Below, in pieces: positions 18,952 through 28,403 of a stretch of DNA of 63,080 nucleotides. This stretch comes from Nitrosomicrobium frigidum (SeqCode) (lineage in GTDB: Archaea > Thermoproteota > Nitrososphaeria > Nitrososphaerales > Nitrososphaeraceae). Within the stretch, counting starts at the first letter, position 1. Each line of letters opens with the position of its first letter. Both the position numbers and the translations under genes were made by a program. The DNA lies in assembly GCA_023251115.1 (NCBI GenBank), contig JAHEZK010000005.1, forward strand, positions 1 to 63,080, read 5' to 3'. The notes beneath the pieces are model-generated. The model did not search any database, had not been told where the DNA came from, and worked only from the letters and a program-made list of their open reading frames with translations.

Positions 18952-20331
18952 ATGGCTAGTATAGTTAATAGAACCAATTATAGTTTTTTAGACATACCCC
19001 CTGAACTTGGAGAATTTGTGAGAAACGATACCTATTCTTTACTTATTAAGGGCCAATCGGGGACAGGCAAAACAACTCTTTCTCTAAGTATTCTCCGTTC
19101 GTTGAAGGTAAGGAACAATTTTTTCTATATTTCTACTAGGTCATCCCCAAAACAATTATTTGAACACTATCCGTGGTTGCGAAAATTCACCAAACAATCG
19201 AACAAAGATATTGACAACGAGGAAATTGGACAAAATATTTCATCATTTGAGGATGCTCGTCTGGACGAACCTGAATCACTATTTGAAAGGGTAACCAACC
19301 AATTGATGGACGTAAAGAATCCTGTAATAATAATTGACAGCTGGGATTCTGTTGCTTCATTAATGGATAGAGAAGCGCGGCTAAACAATGAAAGAGTGCT
19401 CCAAACTTGGAGAGAGAGAGCCAAGGCAAAGTTGATTTTTACAAGTGAGGAATCAACGGAATCTAATTTGGAATCTATTGTAGACGGGGTTGTAGAATTA
19501 AACTACGAATTTATGGATGAAACACGGATTAGGAGTTTATTTCTTAAAAAATTAAGAGGTGTTCTAGTCAAGAGGTCCATCTATTACTTTACTCTAAAAG
19601 ACAGGTTTCTACGATGTTTTGGGAGTTATGACCCTAGAGAATTTAGGTGTATTAATATGAAAGATAAGATACCAAACGTGGTAAATTCTCCCAAACACAT
19701 ATTGCAGACAGGATATCAAGATCTCGACAATCACATTGGAGGTACTTTACCACGAAATGGATTGATAACTATCGAAAAAGACGGCATTTTATCAAACGAC
19801 ATAATACTGTTATTTGTAAATGATCTGTTAAATAATTTTTTTAGGAGACATTACAGTTTACTTTTAGACACTACTATGAAAAATGAGATAACGCAAAAGT
19901 ACAGATTAAATATTCAGAACAACGGGAAGTTATGTACCATAGAAAAACACGCATCGAGTGAAAAATATCCTCAAAATGGAATAAAACAAAAAGATAATTA
20001 TTACAAATATCTCTCCAAATTAATCTCAGGATTTCCAGAAAATGAAAAATTAATCACTTTAATTGAAACAAAATCCTTGGATAATATCATTTCAACACCT
20101 TCTGATATTAAAGAGCTTTGTGGATTTATTAGGAAGAAGTTTGAACTATCAATCCTAATTCTAAATTCAAATGTTAATTTAGAAAAATATTATGCAGAGT
20201 CAGACATTTATTTAAGATTTATACTAAAGGGTGGAACTCTTTTCTTAAAATGTTCAATTCCGGCATCCGCTTTATTCGGGGCGTACATCGCAAGTTCAGT
20301 TCCACAGATCCAATTAAATCATGTTTTGTAA
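18952..20331 (+). CDS. KaiC-like RecA-superfamily ATPase with a degenerate second domain
   Basis: 459 aa. The first KaiC-type domain has Walker A GQSGTGKTT (residues 34-42) and Walker B VIIIDSWDS (about 125-133). A second KaiC-like repeat begins near residue 245 (GYQDLDNHIGGTLPRNGL), but where a P-loop should be it reads EKDGILSND, so it probably does not bind ATP. This layout resembles archaeal KaiC-related and GvpD-like signalling ATPases. The 3' end overlaps a convergent winged-helix gene by 18 bp. A regulatory role is inference. Confidence 0.8.
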   Translation: MASIVNRTNYSFLDIPPELGEFVRNDTYSLLIKGQSGTGKTTLSLSILRSLKVRNNFFYISTRSSPKQLFEHYPWLRKFTKQSNKDIDNEEIGQNISSFEDARLDEPESLFERVTNQLMDVKNPVIIIDSWDSVASLMDREARLNNERVLQTWRERAKAKLIFTSEESTESNLESIVDGVVELNYEFMDETRIRSLFLKKLRGVLVKRSIYYFTLKDRFLRCFGSYDPREFRCINMKDKIPNVVNSPKHILQTGYQDLDNHIGGTLPRNGLITIEKDGILSNDIILLFVNDLLNNFFRRHYSLLLDTTMKNEITQKYRLNIQNNGKLCTIEKHASSEKYPQNGIKQKDNYYKYLSKLISGFPENEKLITLIETKSLDNIISTPSDIKELCGFIRKKFELSILILNSNVNLEKYYAESDIYLRFILKGGTLFLKCSIPASALFGAYIASSVPQIQLNHVL

Positions 20332-20622
20332 TTTAATATTGTAAGGATCTTCCTCAGAGTTCTCTTCCAATGACATTGGTAACAAATGCATCATCTGAGC
20401 ATAGTAATCTAGAAATGTAGTTCCTTTATTTGTAACCTTGTAGACCATCTTTGCTCCATTATCATGTTCCATTATAAGACCGAAATTCAAAAGGGAATCT
20501 ATATAGTTTCTACATTGATCATTACTTAGCATCGCCTTGTACATTATCTTAGTTCGTGTCTCTTCTCTCATTGCAGATCTCAATATCGCTGCTATGACTC
20601 CGTACTTGCTTCTATTTTTCAT
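20314..20622 (-). CDS. Winged helix-turn-helix protein
   Basis: 102 aa with a compact wHTH: KYGVIAAILRSAMREETRTK (helix 1), a recognition-type stretch SNDQCRNYIDSLLNFGLIME, then a wing with MVYKVTNKGTTFLDYYAQM. This is the PF14947-like archaeal single-domain regulator type. The last 18 bp overlap, tail to tail, the end of the KaiC-like ATPase gene, so antisense interplay of the two 3' ends is possible. Target unknown. Confidence 0.8.
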   Translation of the reverse strand: MKNRSKYGVIAAILRSAMREETRTKIMYKAMLSNDQCRNYIDSLLNFGLIMEHDNGAKMVYKVTNKGTTFLDYYAQMMHLLPMSLEENSEEDPYNIKLQNMI

Positions 20623-20805
20623 TGTCCATTAACTGAAGGTATACAATATAACTGGAGTGAAACTATTAAATAGAAACATAAATGTCAAGATTCGACTACA
20701 AAAATTAGAATAACCCTCTATTGTACTTTTACATTCAATTCTTGTTCCATAAAATAAATTTAATGAATGTTTGATTAAATTTTGCTCTAAAAAATTACGC
20801 GATTA

Positions 20806-21081
20806 CTATTCTTGTAGACAATTACTATCGTGGTCCATATTTTTTTGATTAAGAACACAATCGGTCATCACAGGCTTTATTTCTTGAAATTTTATTTTTC
20901 CCATGCCTATTTTTCCCGAATTCTGCATTGAAAGGGCTTTAGTCTTCATAAGCATAACATGGTCGCTGCAAACTAAGCCTATCATATACTCTTCATCTCC
21001 AGATATTATGGAAACGATTAGAGAAGGGGGGAGTGTACATGCTCGCCCTTTGACCGATATGGAGCACCTTTCAGGAACCAT
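20806..21081 (-). CDS. Small hypothetical protein
   Basis: 91 aa with a beta-rich first half (ERCSISVKGRACTLPPSLIV, then GDEEYMIGLVCSDHVMLM) and a polar tail. I recognise no family; several single cysteines occur. The frame has an ATG and lies alone between two intergenic gaps on the strand of its neighbours. Coding is likely but not certain. Confidence 0.5.
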   Translation of the reverse strand: MVPERCSISVKGRACTLPPSLIVSIISGDEEYMIGLVCSDHVMLMKTKALSMQNSGKIGMGKIKFQEIKPVMTDCVLNQKNMDHDSNCLQE

Positions 21082-21214
21082 TATTAATTATTAATTCTGT
21101 TTGATAGATATTATAACACTTTTCATTCGATTTAAGTATAGTTATTCGGTAAATATTGCTTTGCTCAAATAATTATGATAAATCGGAGAAAAAATTGACG
21201 CCTGTCACAGTATT

Positions 21215-22168
21215 CTATTGTTGACTATCGAGGACGAATTTTATTTCCTTACACCTTTTCCTCAAAGAAACTGTAGAAATATCTGCAACCTGGCATACTT
21301 CAACTTGTCGCAAGAATTCATTACATTCCTGTGAAGCAATATATATTATAGCACCGGCAAATGCACGTGGATTTTTTCCAATTGAAATTCTACTGTGTTG
21401 CACCAAAGAAAAAATTCTTAGCGCCTCCCTCTTTGTTTTTTCAGCCAATCTTAATCTATTTGATATCAGTGTTACATAATCGATACCTTGAATAACTGGA
21501 ATCTTTAACGATAGTTCTTTGAGGATCAATTTGTAGTGTGACATGATTTCCTTACTTGGAATATTGCATACAAAGGCTATGTCTGATATTGTTTTTGGTA
21601 TTGATATCTCCCTGCAAGCTGCATAAATAGAGGCTGCAACAAGTGAAACTGTAGATCTACCTTTTGCTAGCTTTTTGATAGCGGCTTTCCGATATATGTA
21701 TGCCGCATTTTCCATAACAGCTGGACTCAGATAAAGTTTATCACCGAAATTATTGAGATATTTTAAAGCTTTATCCAGGTTCCTTGAAATCGAATCATTA
21801 AGCTGGGATCTGTTATTCCATGTTCTTAATCTCTGGATCGTTTCTTTTTGCACCGGATCCAACATTTTACCTCTTCCATCGGTGTCATTCAGTCCAATTA
21901 AGGTAGAAAGTCCTTTGTGACTCATCGTTAATGATTCTGGCATACCTAGTCTAGATTTATCTTTATATTCCCCTTTTTCGAAATATGGTATCTCATTATT
22001 GTAAATTTTTTCGGTAGAAACACATCCGCAGGTACTACAAACATATTCACTTGAGAGTACATCTAACACTAAAGAGTAATTTTGACACTGATTGCATTGT
22101 ATCCTACCAGTTGCATTAGTTTCCGGAGATTTTGTATTTTGAATTTGCTTGCTATCTTCTAAAGCCAT
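21215..22168 (-). CDS. tfb: Transcription initiation factor B (TFB/TFIIB)
   Basis: It bridges TBP and RNA polymerase. The N-terminal zinc ribbon has Cys 25, 28, 44 and 47 (CNQCQ and CSTCG), followed by a B-reader/linker with RLGMPESLTMSHKGLSTLIG, and two cyclin-like repeats from about residue 110 to the end (AKGRSTVSLVAASIYAACRE and KNPRAFAGAIIYIASQE). 317 aa. TFB is usually multi-copy in this phylum, so which paralogue this is cannot be told. Its partner TBP is at 9465-10028. Confidence 0.96.
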   Translation of the reverse strand: MALEDSKQIQNTKSPETNATGRIQCNQCQNYSLVLDVLSSEYVCSTCGCVSTEKIYNNEIPYFEKGEYKDKSRLGMPESLTMSHKGLSTLIGLNDTDGRGKMLDPVQKETIQRLRTWNNRSQLNDSISRNLDKALKYLNNFGDKLYLSPAVMENAAYIYRKAAIKKLAKGRSTVSLVAASIYAACREISIPKTISDIAFVCNIPSKEIMSHYKLILKELSLKIPVIQGIDYVTLISNRLRLAEKTKREALRIFSLVQHSRISIGKNPRAFAGAIIYIASQECNEFLRQVEVCQVADISTVSLRKRCKEIKFVLDSQQ

Positions 22169-22826
22169 CTCTAATCTTAGATTAAGCCGATTCTTTTATT
22201 ATCAATAGTTTTTCTAGAAATCAGAGAATACACGCATAATATATATTTTAATTAGAAAATGTATCAAAACTTACTGATTTTAACAGAAATCCGTGGAAAA
22301 ATCCTATTTTTGTTTCTTAAATAAGAATCTATAAATGTTTAGTTTAGTAAGAAGACTCAATTAATCATGCCTATTTTGTATATGTCTACTAAATCTTAAG
22401 GATTAGTACGGATTAGACGAATTCCTTACTGAATATATACACATGACGCTGTATTATCCATTCAAATTCCAGTAAAAGCAAAGCTGATGTTTTTGCTAAA
22501 GATCAAAATTTGTATGGCGTCTATGTATGGTAGCGTTCTTTCCATTACTACTTTTTAGGATACGCCATATTTTTGGTGCTGCCATGATATCAAAATCTCA
22601 TCAATTTAATATTGTTTTTATGATTTAAATTCTTGAATATCTCGAGAAATTACTTTACCTACAATATAAACGTATGATTAAATAGAACGTTTATAACTTA
22701 GTGACACAAATAACTCTAAACTCTTCGAATCCTTGCCTTGGTTAACCGATTCAAATGTCATAGGTACGATATTTTTACCTAGTAAAGTGTAACAATTATA
22801 TAATTAGTTATCTATCTAAGTATGCG
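22169..22826. other. 658-bp intergenic gap between tfb and a small HTH gene
   Basis: The longest non-coding stretch here. It is AT-rich with stops in all frames. I find no tRNA, 5S or known RNA fold, and no direct repeat of note. The left end must hold the tfb promoter (minus strand, atatatatttt-like sequence near 22240), the right end the TATA box of the HTH gene. A small unannotated RNA cannot be excluded. Confidence 0.5.
22796..22805 (+). promoter_or_regulatory. TATA box of the small HTH gene
   Basis: ttatataatt is centred about 27 bp before the ATG at 22827, with a purine-rich flank, which suits a leaderless transcript. Confidence 0.5.
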
Positions 22827-23087
22827 ATGAAAGACACAAGACTGTTAAAAATCCTTGTTGAGGAAAAGGCATTGGTAAAGTTACTGAAGACCATTGGTTC
22901 AGGAAGAGAATATCCAACTAGAGAACTTTTGACAAAGTTGGGTGCCTATGGATATGGACACAAACTACTGCTTAAGGCACAAAAACGTGGATTAGTTGAT
23001 CGAAAGACTGTTAAAAACAAAGTCTTCAACAAATTAACTAACGATGGCAAGAAAATCGTAAAAATAGCAAAGGAAATAGGCGTATAA
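22827..23087 (+). CDS. Small winged-helix-like protein
   Basis: 86 aa, strongly basic. It has a helical N-terminus with KDTRLLKILVEEKALVKLL, then ELLTKLGAYGYGHKLLLKAQ as a helix-turn-helix and FNKLTNDGKKIVKIAKEIG as wing plus last helix, a pattern of archaeal single-domain wHTH DNA-binding proteins. It is monocistronic, follows a long gap and converges on the TIM gene. Target unknown. Confidence 0.75.
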   Translation: MKDTRLLKILVEEKALVKLLKTIGSGREYPTRELLTKLGAYGYGHKLLLKAQKRGLVDRKTVKNKVFNKLTNDGKKIVKIAKEIGV

Positions 23088-23120
23088 AGGAACATTTCCT
23101 CCAACCTTTATTTCCTAAAT

Positions 23121-23795
23121 TTATTTTAAAACTGAAGATAACTCCAGAATTTTATTATACCAAGATGTGGCTTTTACCACTCCACTAGAAATTAAAATAC
23201 CTTCGGAACCTAGCTCTAAGGCTTTTTCTATATCATTCTTGTCGACGATACCTGCTCCACAAAGGACTCTCACTGTCGAAGATATCTGCTTTACTAGTCG
23301 TACAGAATCCCTTATAATCGATGGATTTGCTTTTGATACTGCTATTCCCTTTCCTATGAGCTCCGGTGGTTCTATTGCAAGGTAATCCGGCGAAAATCGT
23401 GAAATTGCCTCGACTTCGTCCACATCGTCAGCGCATACAATTGAAATCATATCCAGATCACGTAAGCGTTTAACTAGATTCTTGATTTGTGAATGGTCTA
23501 TTTTATGCTCGCTATGGTTAATAATAGAACCAACAGCGCCATAAGATTTCAAAATTTCAGGTATAATAAAGCCTGTAGTTGCTCCGATGGTCGAATCGTC
23601 TACGTGCTGGCTAACAATCGGCACACCTTGCTTAGATAACGCCAATAAACTTGACGGCGGTGGGGCAATAATGATATTCTTGTGATTCAATAGGCAGACT
23701 TTCCTTGCATCTTCAACTATCTTTAGTGAATTCTCTCCAGATATCTCGTTATAATTTTTGAGATTGATTATTAGTGGCTTGTCAAAAGTTATCAT
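23121..23795 (-). CDS. tpiA: Triosephosphate isomerase, archaeal type
   Basis: It interconverts dihydroxyacetone phosphate and glyceraldehyde 3-phosphate. The catalytic residues are visible: N11 and K13 (NLKNY), His94 in INHSEHK, and Glu142 in AIEPPELIGKG, with the phosphate-binding GAGI and LISSGVVKA near the C-terminus. At 224 aa it is the short archaeal form, missing several helices of the bacterial enzyme. It lies 8 bp behind FBP aldolase/phosphatase on the same strand, forming a gluconeogenic pair. Confidence 0.95.
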   Translation of the reverse strand: MITFDKPLIINLKNYNEISGENSLKIVEDARKVCLLNHKNIIIAPPPSSLLALSKQGVPIVSQHVDDSTIGATTGFIIPEILKSYGAVGSIINHSEHKIDHSQIKNLVKRLRDLDMISIVCADDVDEVEAISRFSPDYLAIEPPELIGKGIAVSKANPSIIRDSVRLVKQISSTVRVLCGAGIVDKNDIEKALELGSEGILISSGVVKATSWYNKILELSSVLK

Positions 23796-23803
23796 AATAA
23801 AAT

Positions 23804-24892
23804 TTAGGTGAGGTCTTCAAACTTGCTATTTAGTTTTTTTATCCTAGCTTCATAACCCTTGTTATATTCAAGTTCTTCTGGTACGAGTGTAGCGGGATGA
23901 ATAAATCCTTGATTTCGCATAATCATTGCTCTCTCTGAGGCCCAAAGTCTTTGAAGGTCCCAATCGGCGGTACCGAAACCGTCATGTGGTCCAGTCAAAA
24001 GTCCATTATGCATGCTGAATACGAGGCATGACACGATTGGAATAGCGTAGTTTAAACTTGCTGCAGAATTGAGCTTCACCGGCATCAATGGCATATGATG
24101 ACTTCCTCTAGTGTTCCCAGCAACGTAATGAGGGTCATTGAATGCGCTACCAGCTTCTTCTGTGGCAGGAAAGTTTTTCTGAGTTCTTACTATGGCAATT
24201 GGATCGTCTTTACCCACATAGGTTCCAGCAATATTGTGCAATCTGTCAGTTGATGCAGAAACAATATGCTCACCGTCTGATGTAAGAATTGAGTGCACAA
24301 CATATCGGCCGGGATACATCAAGGCTGCTTCTAATTCTGGCTTGTCTTGCCATAATTTCAGACCTGCGATTTTTCCTGTCATGACATCCATTATTCTAAA
24401 CTTAACTCCTTCAGCTAATTTTTCGTTTATCAATAATCCGGTACTGCTTCTTGCATCTACAAACATTCTCCATAAGGGGAAATTAAAAGCACCTGGTTCT
24501 GTCTTATCTGCGGCAAACACGCAGAAAACTTCACTAGGCCTCTCTTCTATATCCAACTCAGCTACTCCTGGACCCATACCTCTAACATTCCCGGAAAAGG
24601 CATCTTTTAGTAAGTCTTGTCCTGCACCATACAAGCCTTGTTCTTTGGCAATTTTGGTACCTTCAGTGAATGCATCCCATGCCATCTTATGAATTTCTTT
24701 GCTATCTGTTCCTTTGGTATGTGTCATAATAATGTGTATATCGTCTCCGGTATAACCGATGTAATAATCTAATAATAATTTCGAGTTCTCCTTTACCACT
24801 TTTTTAACCGCTTCTACTAGCTCGTCACTAGGTTTAGTATGGCCACCTATGGCTCCGATATCAGCCTTAATAGCTGAGAGTGTGATTTTCAT
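23804..24892 (-). CDS. fbp: Fructose-1,6-bisphosphate aldolase/phosphatase (bifunctional)
   Basis: The archaeal type V enzyme condenses triose phosphates to FBP and dephosphorylates it, driving gluconeogenesis in one direction. The N-terminus KITLSAIKADIGAIGGH holds the metal-binding Asp and His; the Schiff-base pair appears as Y225 and K228 in YVGKDDP, matching Y229/K232 of the Sulfolobus enzyme. 362 aa, of typical length. It is the first gene of the fbp-tpiA unit, fitting an autotroph building hexoses from C3. Confidence 0.96.
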   Translation of the reverse strand: MKITLSAIKADIGAIGGHTKPSDELVEAVKKVVKENSKLLLDYYIGYTGDDIHIIMTHTKGTDSKEIHKMAWDAFTEGTKIAKEQGLYGAGQDLLKDAFSGNVRGMGPGVAELDIEERPSEVFCVFAADKTEPGAFNFPLWRMFVDARSSTGLLINEKLAEGVKFRIMDVMTGKIAGLKLWQDKPELEAALMYPGRYVVHSILTSDGEHIVSASTDRLHNIAGTYVGKDDPIAIVRTQKNFPATEEAGSAFNDPHYVAGNTRGSHHMPLMPVKLNSAASLNYAIPIVSCLVFSMHNGLLTGPHDGFGTADWDLQRLWASERAMIMRNQGFIHPATLVPEELEYNKGYEARIKKLNSKFEDLT

Positions 24893-25011
24893 ATTCCGTA
24901 GACTATTAAATAGGTGTAGTTTAAAATTCTTATGATTTGTTTTAGCATGAAACTACAGGTAACAAAGTGCAAATCAAGATAAGTAACGATGCATCAAAAT
25001 TATGCAATGAC

Positions 25012-25968
25012 CTATTCAAATAACCAGCAACGAACAAATCCATTCTTATGATTTATCACGGGAGGATCCTTTCGACAAGTCTCTTTTGCATAAGGACAGG
25101 CGTCATAGAATTTACATCCTGCTTCACTTCCAAGGGTATCTGCAAATTTTTCGCTAGGATTTTGTAATTTATTCTCTCTATTTTTTATGCTTGGAACTGA
25201 TGAAACAAGTTTTTCGGTATATGGGTGTTTTGGATTATTGTAGACATCATATGCTTTTCCCAATTCAACTATTTGACCTCTGTACATTATGGCAATAATT
25301 TCTGAGACTTCTGAGATGACACCTAGATCATGAGATATGAATACAATAGACATATTTCGATCTGTTTTTAGTTTTTTTAATAAATTGATAATTTGAGACT
25401 GAACCATGACATCCAGAGAAGTAGTTGGTTCATCAGCAATCAATATCTCCGGGTTCAGTAACAAAGCCATTGCAATGGAGACTCTTTGCTTCATACCACC
25501 ACTCAATTCATGTGGATATTTTTTCATGACACTTGGATCTAATAGAACACTGCTCAAAGAATTTCGGATTGTATCAGATTGGTCTCTAGAGTAACCATGC
25601 TGCTTCAAAATTTCTTTCATTTGTGATCCTATTGTAAAGACAGGATCTAAAGAATTAAGTGCTCCCTGAAAAATCATAGATATTTTCTTCCATCTCACTT
25701 TATTGTCAAATTCCTCTTCTGCCATTCCAGTAATGTCCTGTCCTCCAAGCATAATTTGACCACTAACTATTCTACCAGGGTACGGAACCGATCGCAGAAG
25801 AGCTGTTCCAAGCGTACTCTTCCCACATCCAGACTCACCAACGATTCCTATCGATTCATTTTTTCCAACACTAAATGAAACGTCATCAACGGCCTTAACC
25901 GTACCAAATTGTGAAAGATAGTATACTCTTAAACTATTTACTGAAAGAGCAAAATCCAAACAATTCAA
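25012..25968 (-). CDS. Oligopeptide/dipeptide-type ABC transporter ATPase (OppD/DppD)
   Basis: 318 aa. Walker A GESGCGKST, signature LSGGMKQRVS, Walker B LIADEPTTSLD and the H-loop ISHDLGV are intact, and the C-terminal PxKxPYT-type oligopeptide domain is present (NNPKHPYTEKL with SVPSI). The final region has cysteines (CKFYDACPYAKETC) typical of OppD/OppF members. Start is probably TTG at 25968; the internal TTG at 25959 is an alternative. No permease, binding protein or OppF is within the window, so it is an orphan here. Confidence 0.88.
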   Translation of the reverse strand: MNCLDFALSVNSLRVYYLSQFGTVKAVDDVSFSVGKNESIGIVGESGCGKSTLGTALLRSVPYPGRIVSGQIMLGGQDITGMAEEEFDNKVRWKKISMIFQGALNSLDPVFTIGSQMKEILKQHGYSRDQSDTIRNSLSSVLLDPSVMKKYPHELSGGMKQRVSIAMALLLNPEILIADEPTTSLDVMVQSQIINLLKKLKTDRNMSIVFISHDLGVISEVSEIIAIMYRGQIVELGKAYDVYNNPKHPYTEKLVSSVPSIKNRENKLQNPSEKFADTLGSEAGCKFYDACPYAKETCRKDPPVINHKNGFVRCWLFE

Positions 25969-26070
25969 TATCGATCTTAACCGTATAAGTATCTATTTTA
26001 TCTAATCTTTTACGCTTAATTAGACTATTGGACATATATATGGTAAAAATATTAGACAAACTGTCGAAAT

Positions 26071-26580
26071 TTGAAAGTACCCATTTGCACATTTGATGCC
26101 AAGACGGGTGTTTTATGCCCAAAATGTGAAAGTCGATTGAAAAATGGGGAGCTATCTGATGTTGATGTAGAATGCTCTATCAAACTTATCAAACTCTCCC
26201 ATAAGAACCAAGATTTAGATAAATTGAATTTAATTGGATCTCAAAAGATAGATGAAGATTATGTACTAATTTTGAAGGACTCAAATGTAAGTCACATAAA
26301 CTCAAATGATAAACTTGTAAGTTCAGTTGAAGAAGAATTTAAAGGAAAAGTATGGTTTGTCGAAGCAAATAGCTCGGTAAGAAGGTTTCTTGAAAATCTC
26401 TTCTTTCCCATTAGAATCTTGAAAACCAACATGATTTGGCTGCCAGACGGAAATCAGGTAACACAAGTTACCATAGAGAGTAAAGATTATGAAAAATTCA
26501 TTAGCATAATCGAGAAGATAAAAAGAATTGTAAACGCCGTAAGAAAAATAGAACTTGTTGTAGAGATTGCAGGAAAGTAA
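26071..26580 (+). CDS. NusA-like KH-domain protein with N-terminal zinc finger
   Basis: 169 aa. The N-terminus CTFDAKTGVLCPKCESRL carries cysteines that could bind zinc, and the C-terminus (VTIESKDYEKFISIIEKI and following to VVEIAGK) looks like a KH-type fold. In archaea a similar protein, sometimes annotated transcription elongation factor NusA-like, often precedes aspartyl-tRNA synthetase. Here it ends 4 bp before aspS. The start is TTG at 26071; the frame has no ATG near the conserved N-terminus. An RNA-binding role in transcription is inference. Confidence 0.72.
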   Translation: MKVPICTFDAKTGVLCPKCESRLKNGELSDVDVECSIKLIKLSHKNQDLDKLNLIGSQKIDEDYVLILKDSNVSHINSNDKLVSSVEEEFKGKVWFVEANSSVRRFLENLFFPIRILKTNMIWLPDGNQVTQVTIESKDYEKFISIIEKIKRIVNAVRKIELVVEIAGK

Positions 26581-26584
26581 TACC

Positions 26585-27880
26585 ATGCAGCAAGACGACA
26601 TTAGGGACAGAATATTTGCTTCAACACTCAACAAAGACCACATTGGAAAAAATGCAAGCCTAGTTGGATGGCTCGAAGACTTTAGAGACATGGGAAAAAT
26701 CGGTTTTGTTACCATCAGAGACATGACTGGAAATTTTCAGGGTGTAGTTGTTGGAGAGATGTTATCTGAGTTTAGGGAAGTACAAAGACAAAGTATTATT
26801 CTGGTAAAAGGAACCATACAAGAGACTAGGGCGGAGAATTTTAAGGTAGAGGTAAAGATAGAAAAAATGAAAATCTTGTCAACGGCAGTGAATCCACTTC
26901 CAATTGATCCAACCGGAAGGGTAAAATCATTAATGGATAAGCGACTGGACTGCAGGGCCCTCGATTTGAGGAACTTTAGGATTTCCAATATTTTCAGAAT
27001 CAGATCATCTGTCCTTTCTTTGATTCGCAAATTCCTTTATTCAAAAATGTTCATAGAAGTTAATACGCCCAAGATAATAGGAAGTGCGACTGAGGGAGGT
27101 GCGGATCTTTTTGATTTTGAGTATTTCTCAAAGAAAGCATACTTGGCACAAAGTCCTCAGTTGTACAAGGAGCAACTTACTTTGGGCCTTGAAAGAGTAT
27201 TTGAAATATCACCATATTTCAGGGCTGAACCATCACATACAGTAAGACATCTTTCAGAGTTTATAAGCGTGGATTTAGAAGCGGCATTCTTGGATTATGT
27301 CGATATAATGGACATAGTACAAGAGTTAGTCATCAGTACAATAAACGATCTATTTGTCAATCACAACGAAGAAATAAAACACTTTGAAAATAAACCCGCG
27401 ATTATGGTTGATACGATTCCTCGAACTACTTATCAAAAGTGTCTGGACGATTTAAGAGGATTAGGGGAAAAGTTGGAATTTGGTGATGACCTTTCTGATC
27501 CTGCACTAAAAAAACTAGGAGAGATTTACCCAAAATTTTATTTCATAACTGATTGGCCCACAAAACTTAAACCGTTTTACATATTAGAGCAAGAAAACAA
27601 ATGTGAACTTTCAAAATCCTTTGACTTGCAATACGGATATTTGGAAATAGTCTCTGGAGGAACCAGAGAACACGATCCTGAAAAATTAGAAAATAAATTA
27701 CTTGAAAAAGGACTGAATCCAAAAAGTTTTTCTGATCATTTAAAGACGTTTGAATGGGGAATGCCTCCTCACTCCGGCTGTGGCCTAGGTTTTGATAGGT
27801 TGATGATGATCCTTACTAATTCATCGAACATTAGGGAAGTTGTTCTCTATCCAAGAGATACTGACAGGCTTACTCCCTAG
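26585..27880 (+). CDS. aspS: Aspartyl-tRNA synthetase, archaeal type
   Basis: It charges tRNA-Asp and, if non-discriminating, tRNA-Asn. An OB-fold anticodon domain (SLVGWLEDFRDMGKIGFVTI) is followed by the class II catalytic core with motif 2 FRAEPSHTVRHLSEF and motif 3 PPHSGCGLGFDRLMM. About 431 aa from the ATG at 26585; an upstream TTG in the same frame would add six residues overlapping the previous gene, so I reject it. Whether Gat amidotransferase genes exist for the non-discriminating route cannot be seen here. Confidence 0.96.
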   Translation: MQQDDIRDRIFASTLNKDHIGKNASLVGWLEDFRDMGKIGFVTIRDMTGNFQGVVVGEMLSEFREVQRQSIILVKGTIQETRAENFKVEVKIEKMKILSTAVNPLPIDPTGRVKSLMDKRLDCRALDLRNFRISNIFRIRSSVLSLIRKFLYSKMFIEVNTPKIIGSATEGGADLFDFEYFSKKAYLAQSPQLYKEQLTLGLERVFEISPYFRAEPSHTVRHLSEFISVDLEAAFLDYVDIMDIVQELVISTINDLFVNHNEEIKHFENKPAIMVDTIPRTTYQKCLDDLRGLGEKLEFGDDLSDPALKKLGEIYPKFYFITDWPTKLKPFYILEQENKCELSKSFDLQYGYLEIVSGGTREHDPEKLENKLLEKGLNPKSFSDHLKTFEWGMPPHSGCGLGFDRLMMILTNSSNIREVVLYPRDTDRLTP

Positions 27881-28289
27881 ATATCTTGATTTTTACCTCT
27901 TTAAGGATATCTTGTACTAAAGTAAAAGCTCGAAATCGTGATCCAGATACTTCGTATATGAGCCATATTACCGGATTTAATTTCATAAAAATCAAGTCTG
28001 TCGACGAAGGTGTTGATCCATCCAAATGCGAATGATACACTCCAACGATATCTAGTGAGTTATTAGATGCCCACTGATATACTTCCCTCAATTCGTCGGG
28101 GTCCATTTGAAATGAATTTTCAGAGTGCATCTTGTTCTCCATTATTTTCACTTGTTCGACGCAGTACTCATTATCGTTTACTATGCGTCCTACAAGAAGA
28201 CAACAAGATTCATTGGGCAAATCCTCTTTAGTTAAACGTATTAAGGAATCTATTTGGTTTTCTGTAACAGATAATGTTATCTCAGCCAT
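27870..28289 (-). CDS. JAMM/MPN+ metallopeptidase (M67 family)
   Basis: 139 aa. It probably removes small modifiers such as SAMP/ubiquitin-like proteins, as HvJAMM1 does. The zinc site is visible as Glu27 in NESCCLLVGR and H86-S-H88 in VYHSHLDGS, with Ser95 and Asp98 closing the motif. The spacing here is HxHx6SxxD, one residue shorter than the usual HxHx7SxxD, so activity needs checking. Its 3' end overlaps that of aspS by 11 bp on the opposite strand. Confidence 0.85.
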   Translation of the reverse strand: MAEITLSVTENQIDSLIRLTKEDLPNESCCLLVGRIVNDNEYCVEQVKIMENKMHSENSFQMDPDELREVYQWASNNSLDIVGVYHSHLDGSTPSSTDLIFMKLNPVIWLIYEVSGSRFRAFTLVQDILKEVKIKISRE

Positions 28290-28403
28290 TTCTTATTCAA
28301 TTTTGCAGGCAAATATTAGATGACACCAATAACATGTGCGTTCAACGGTGTGATTATACCTAATATGATTTTATCTAGTTACTATATGTAAGACCTAAAT
28401 AAA

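Noticed and set aside
22725-22762. tRNA-like T-arm (ggttaaccgattcaaat)
   Set aside because: No acceptor stem, D arm or anticodon arm can be built around it.
26567-26584. Upstream TTG start for aspartyl-tRNA synthetase
   Set aside because: It would overlap the preceding gene and add residues not seen in the family; the ATG at 26585 fits.
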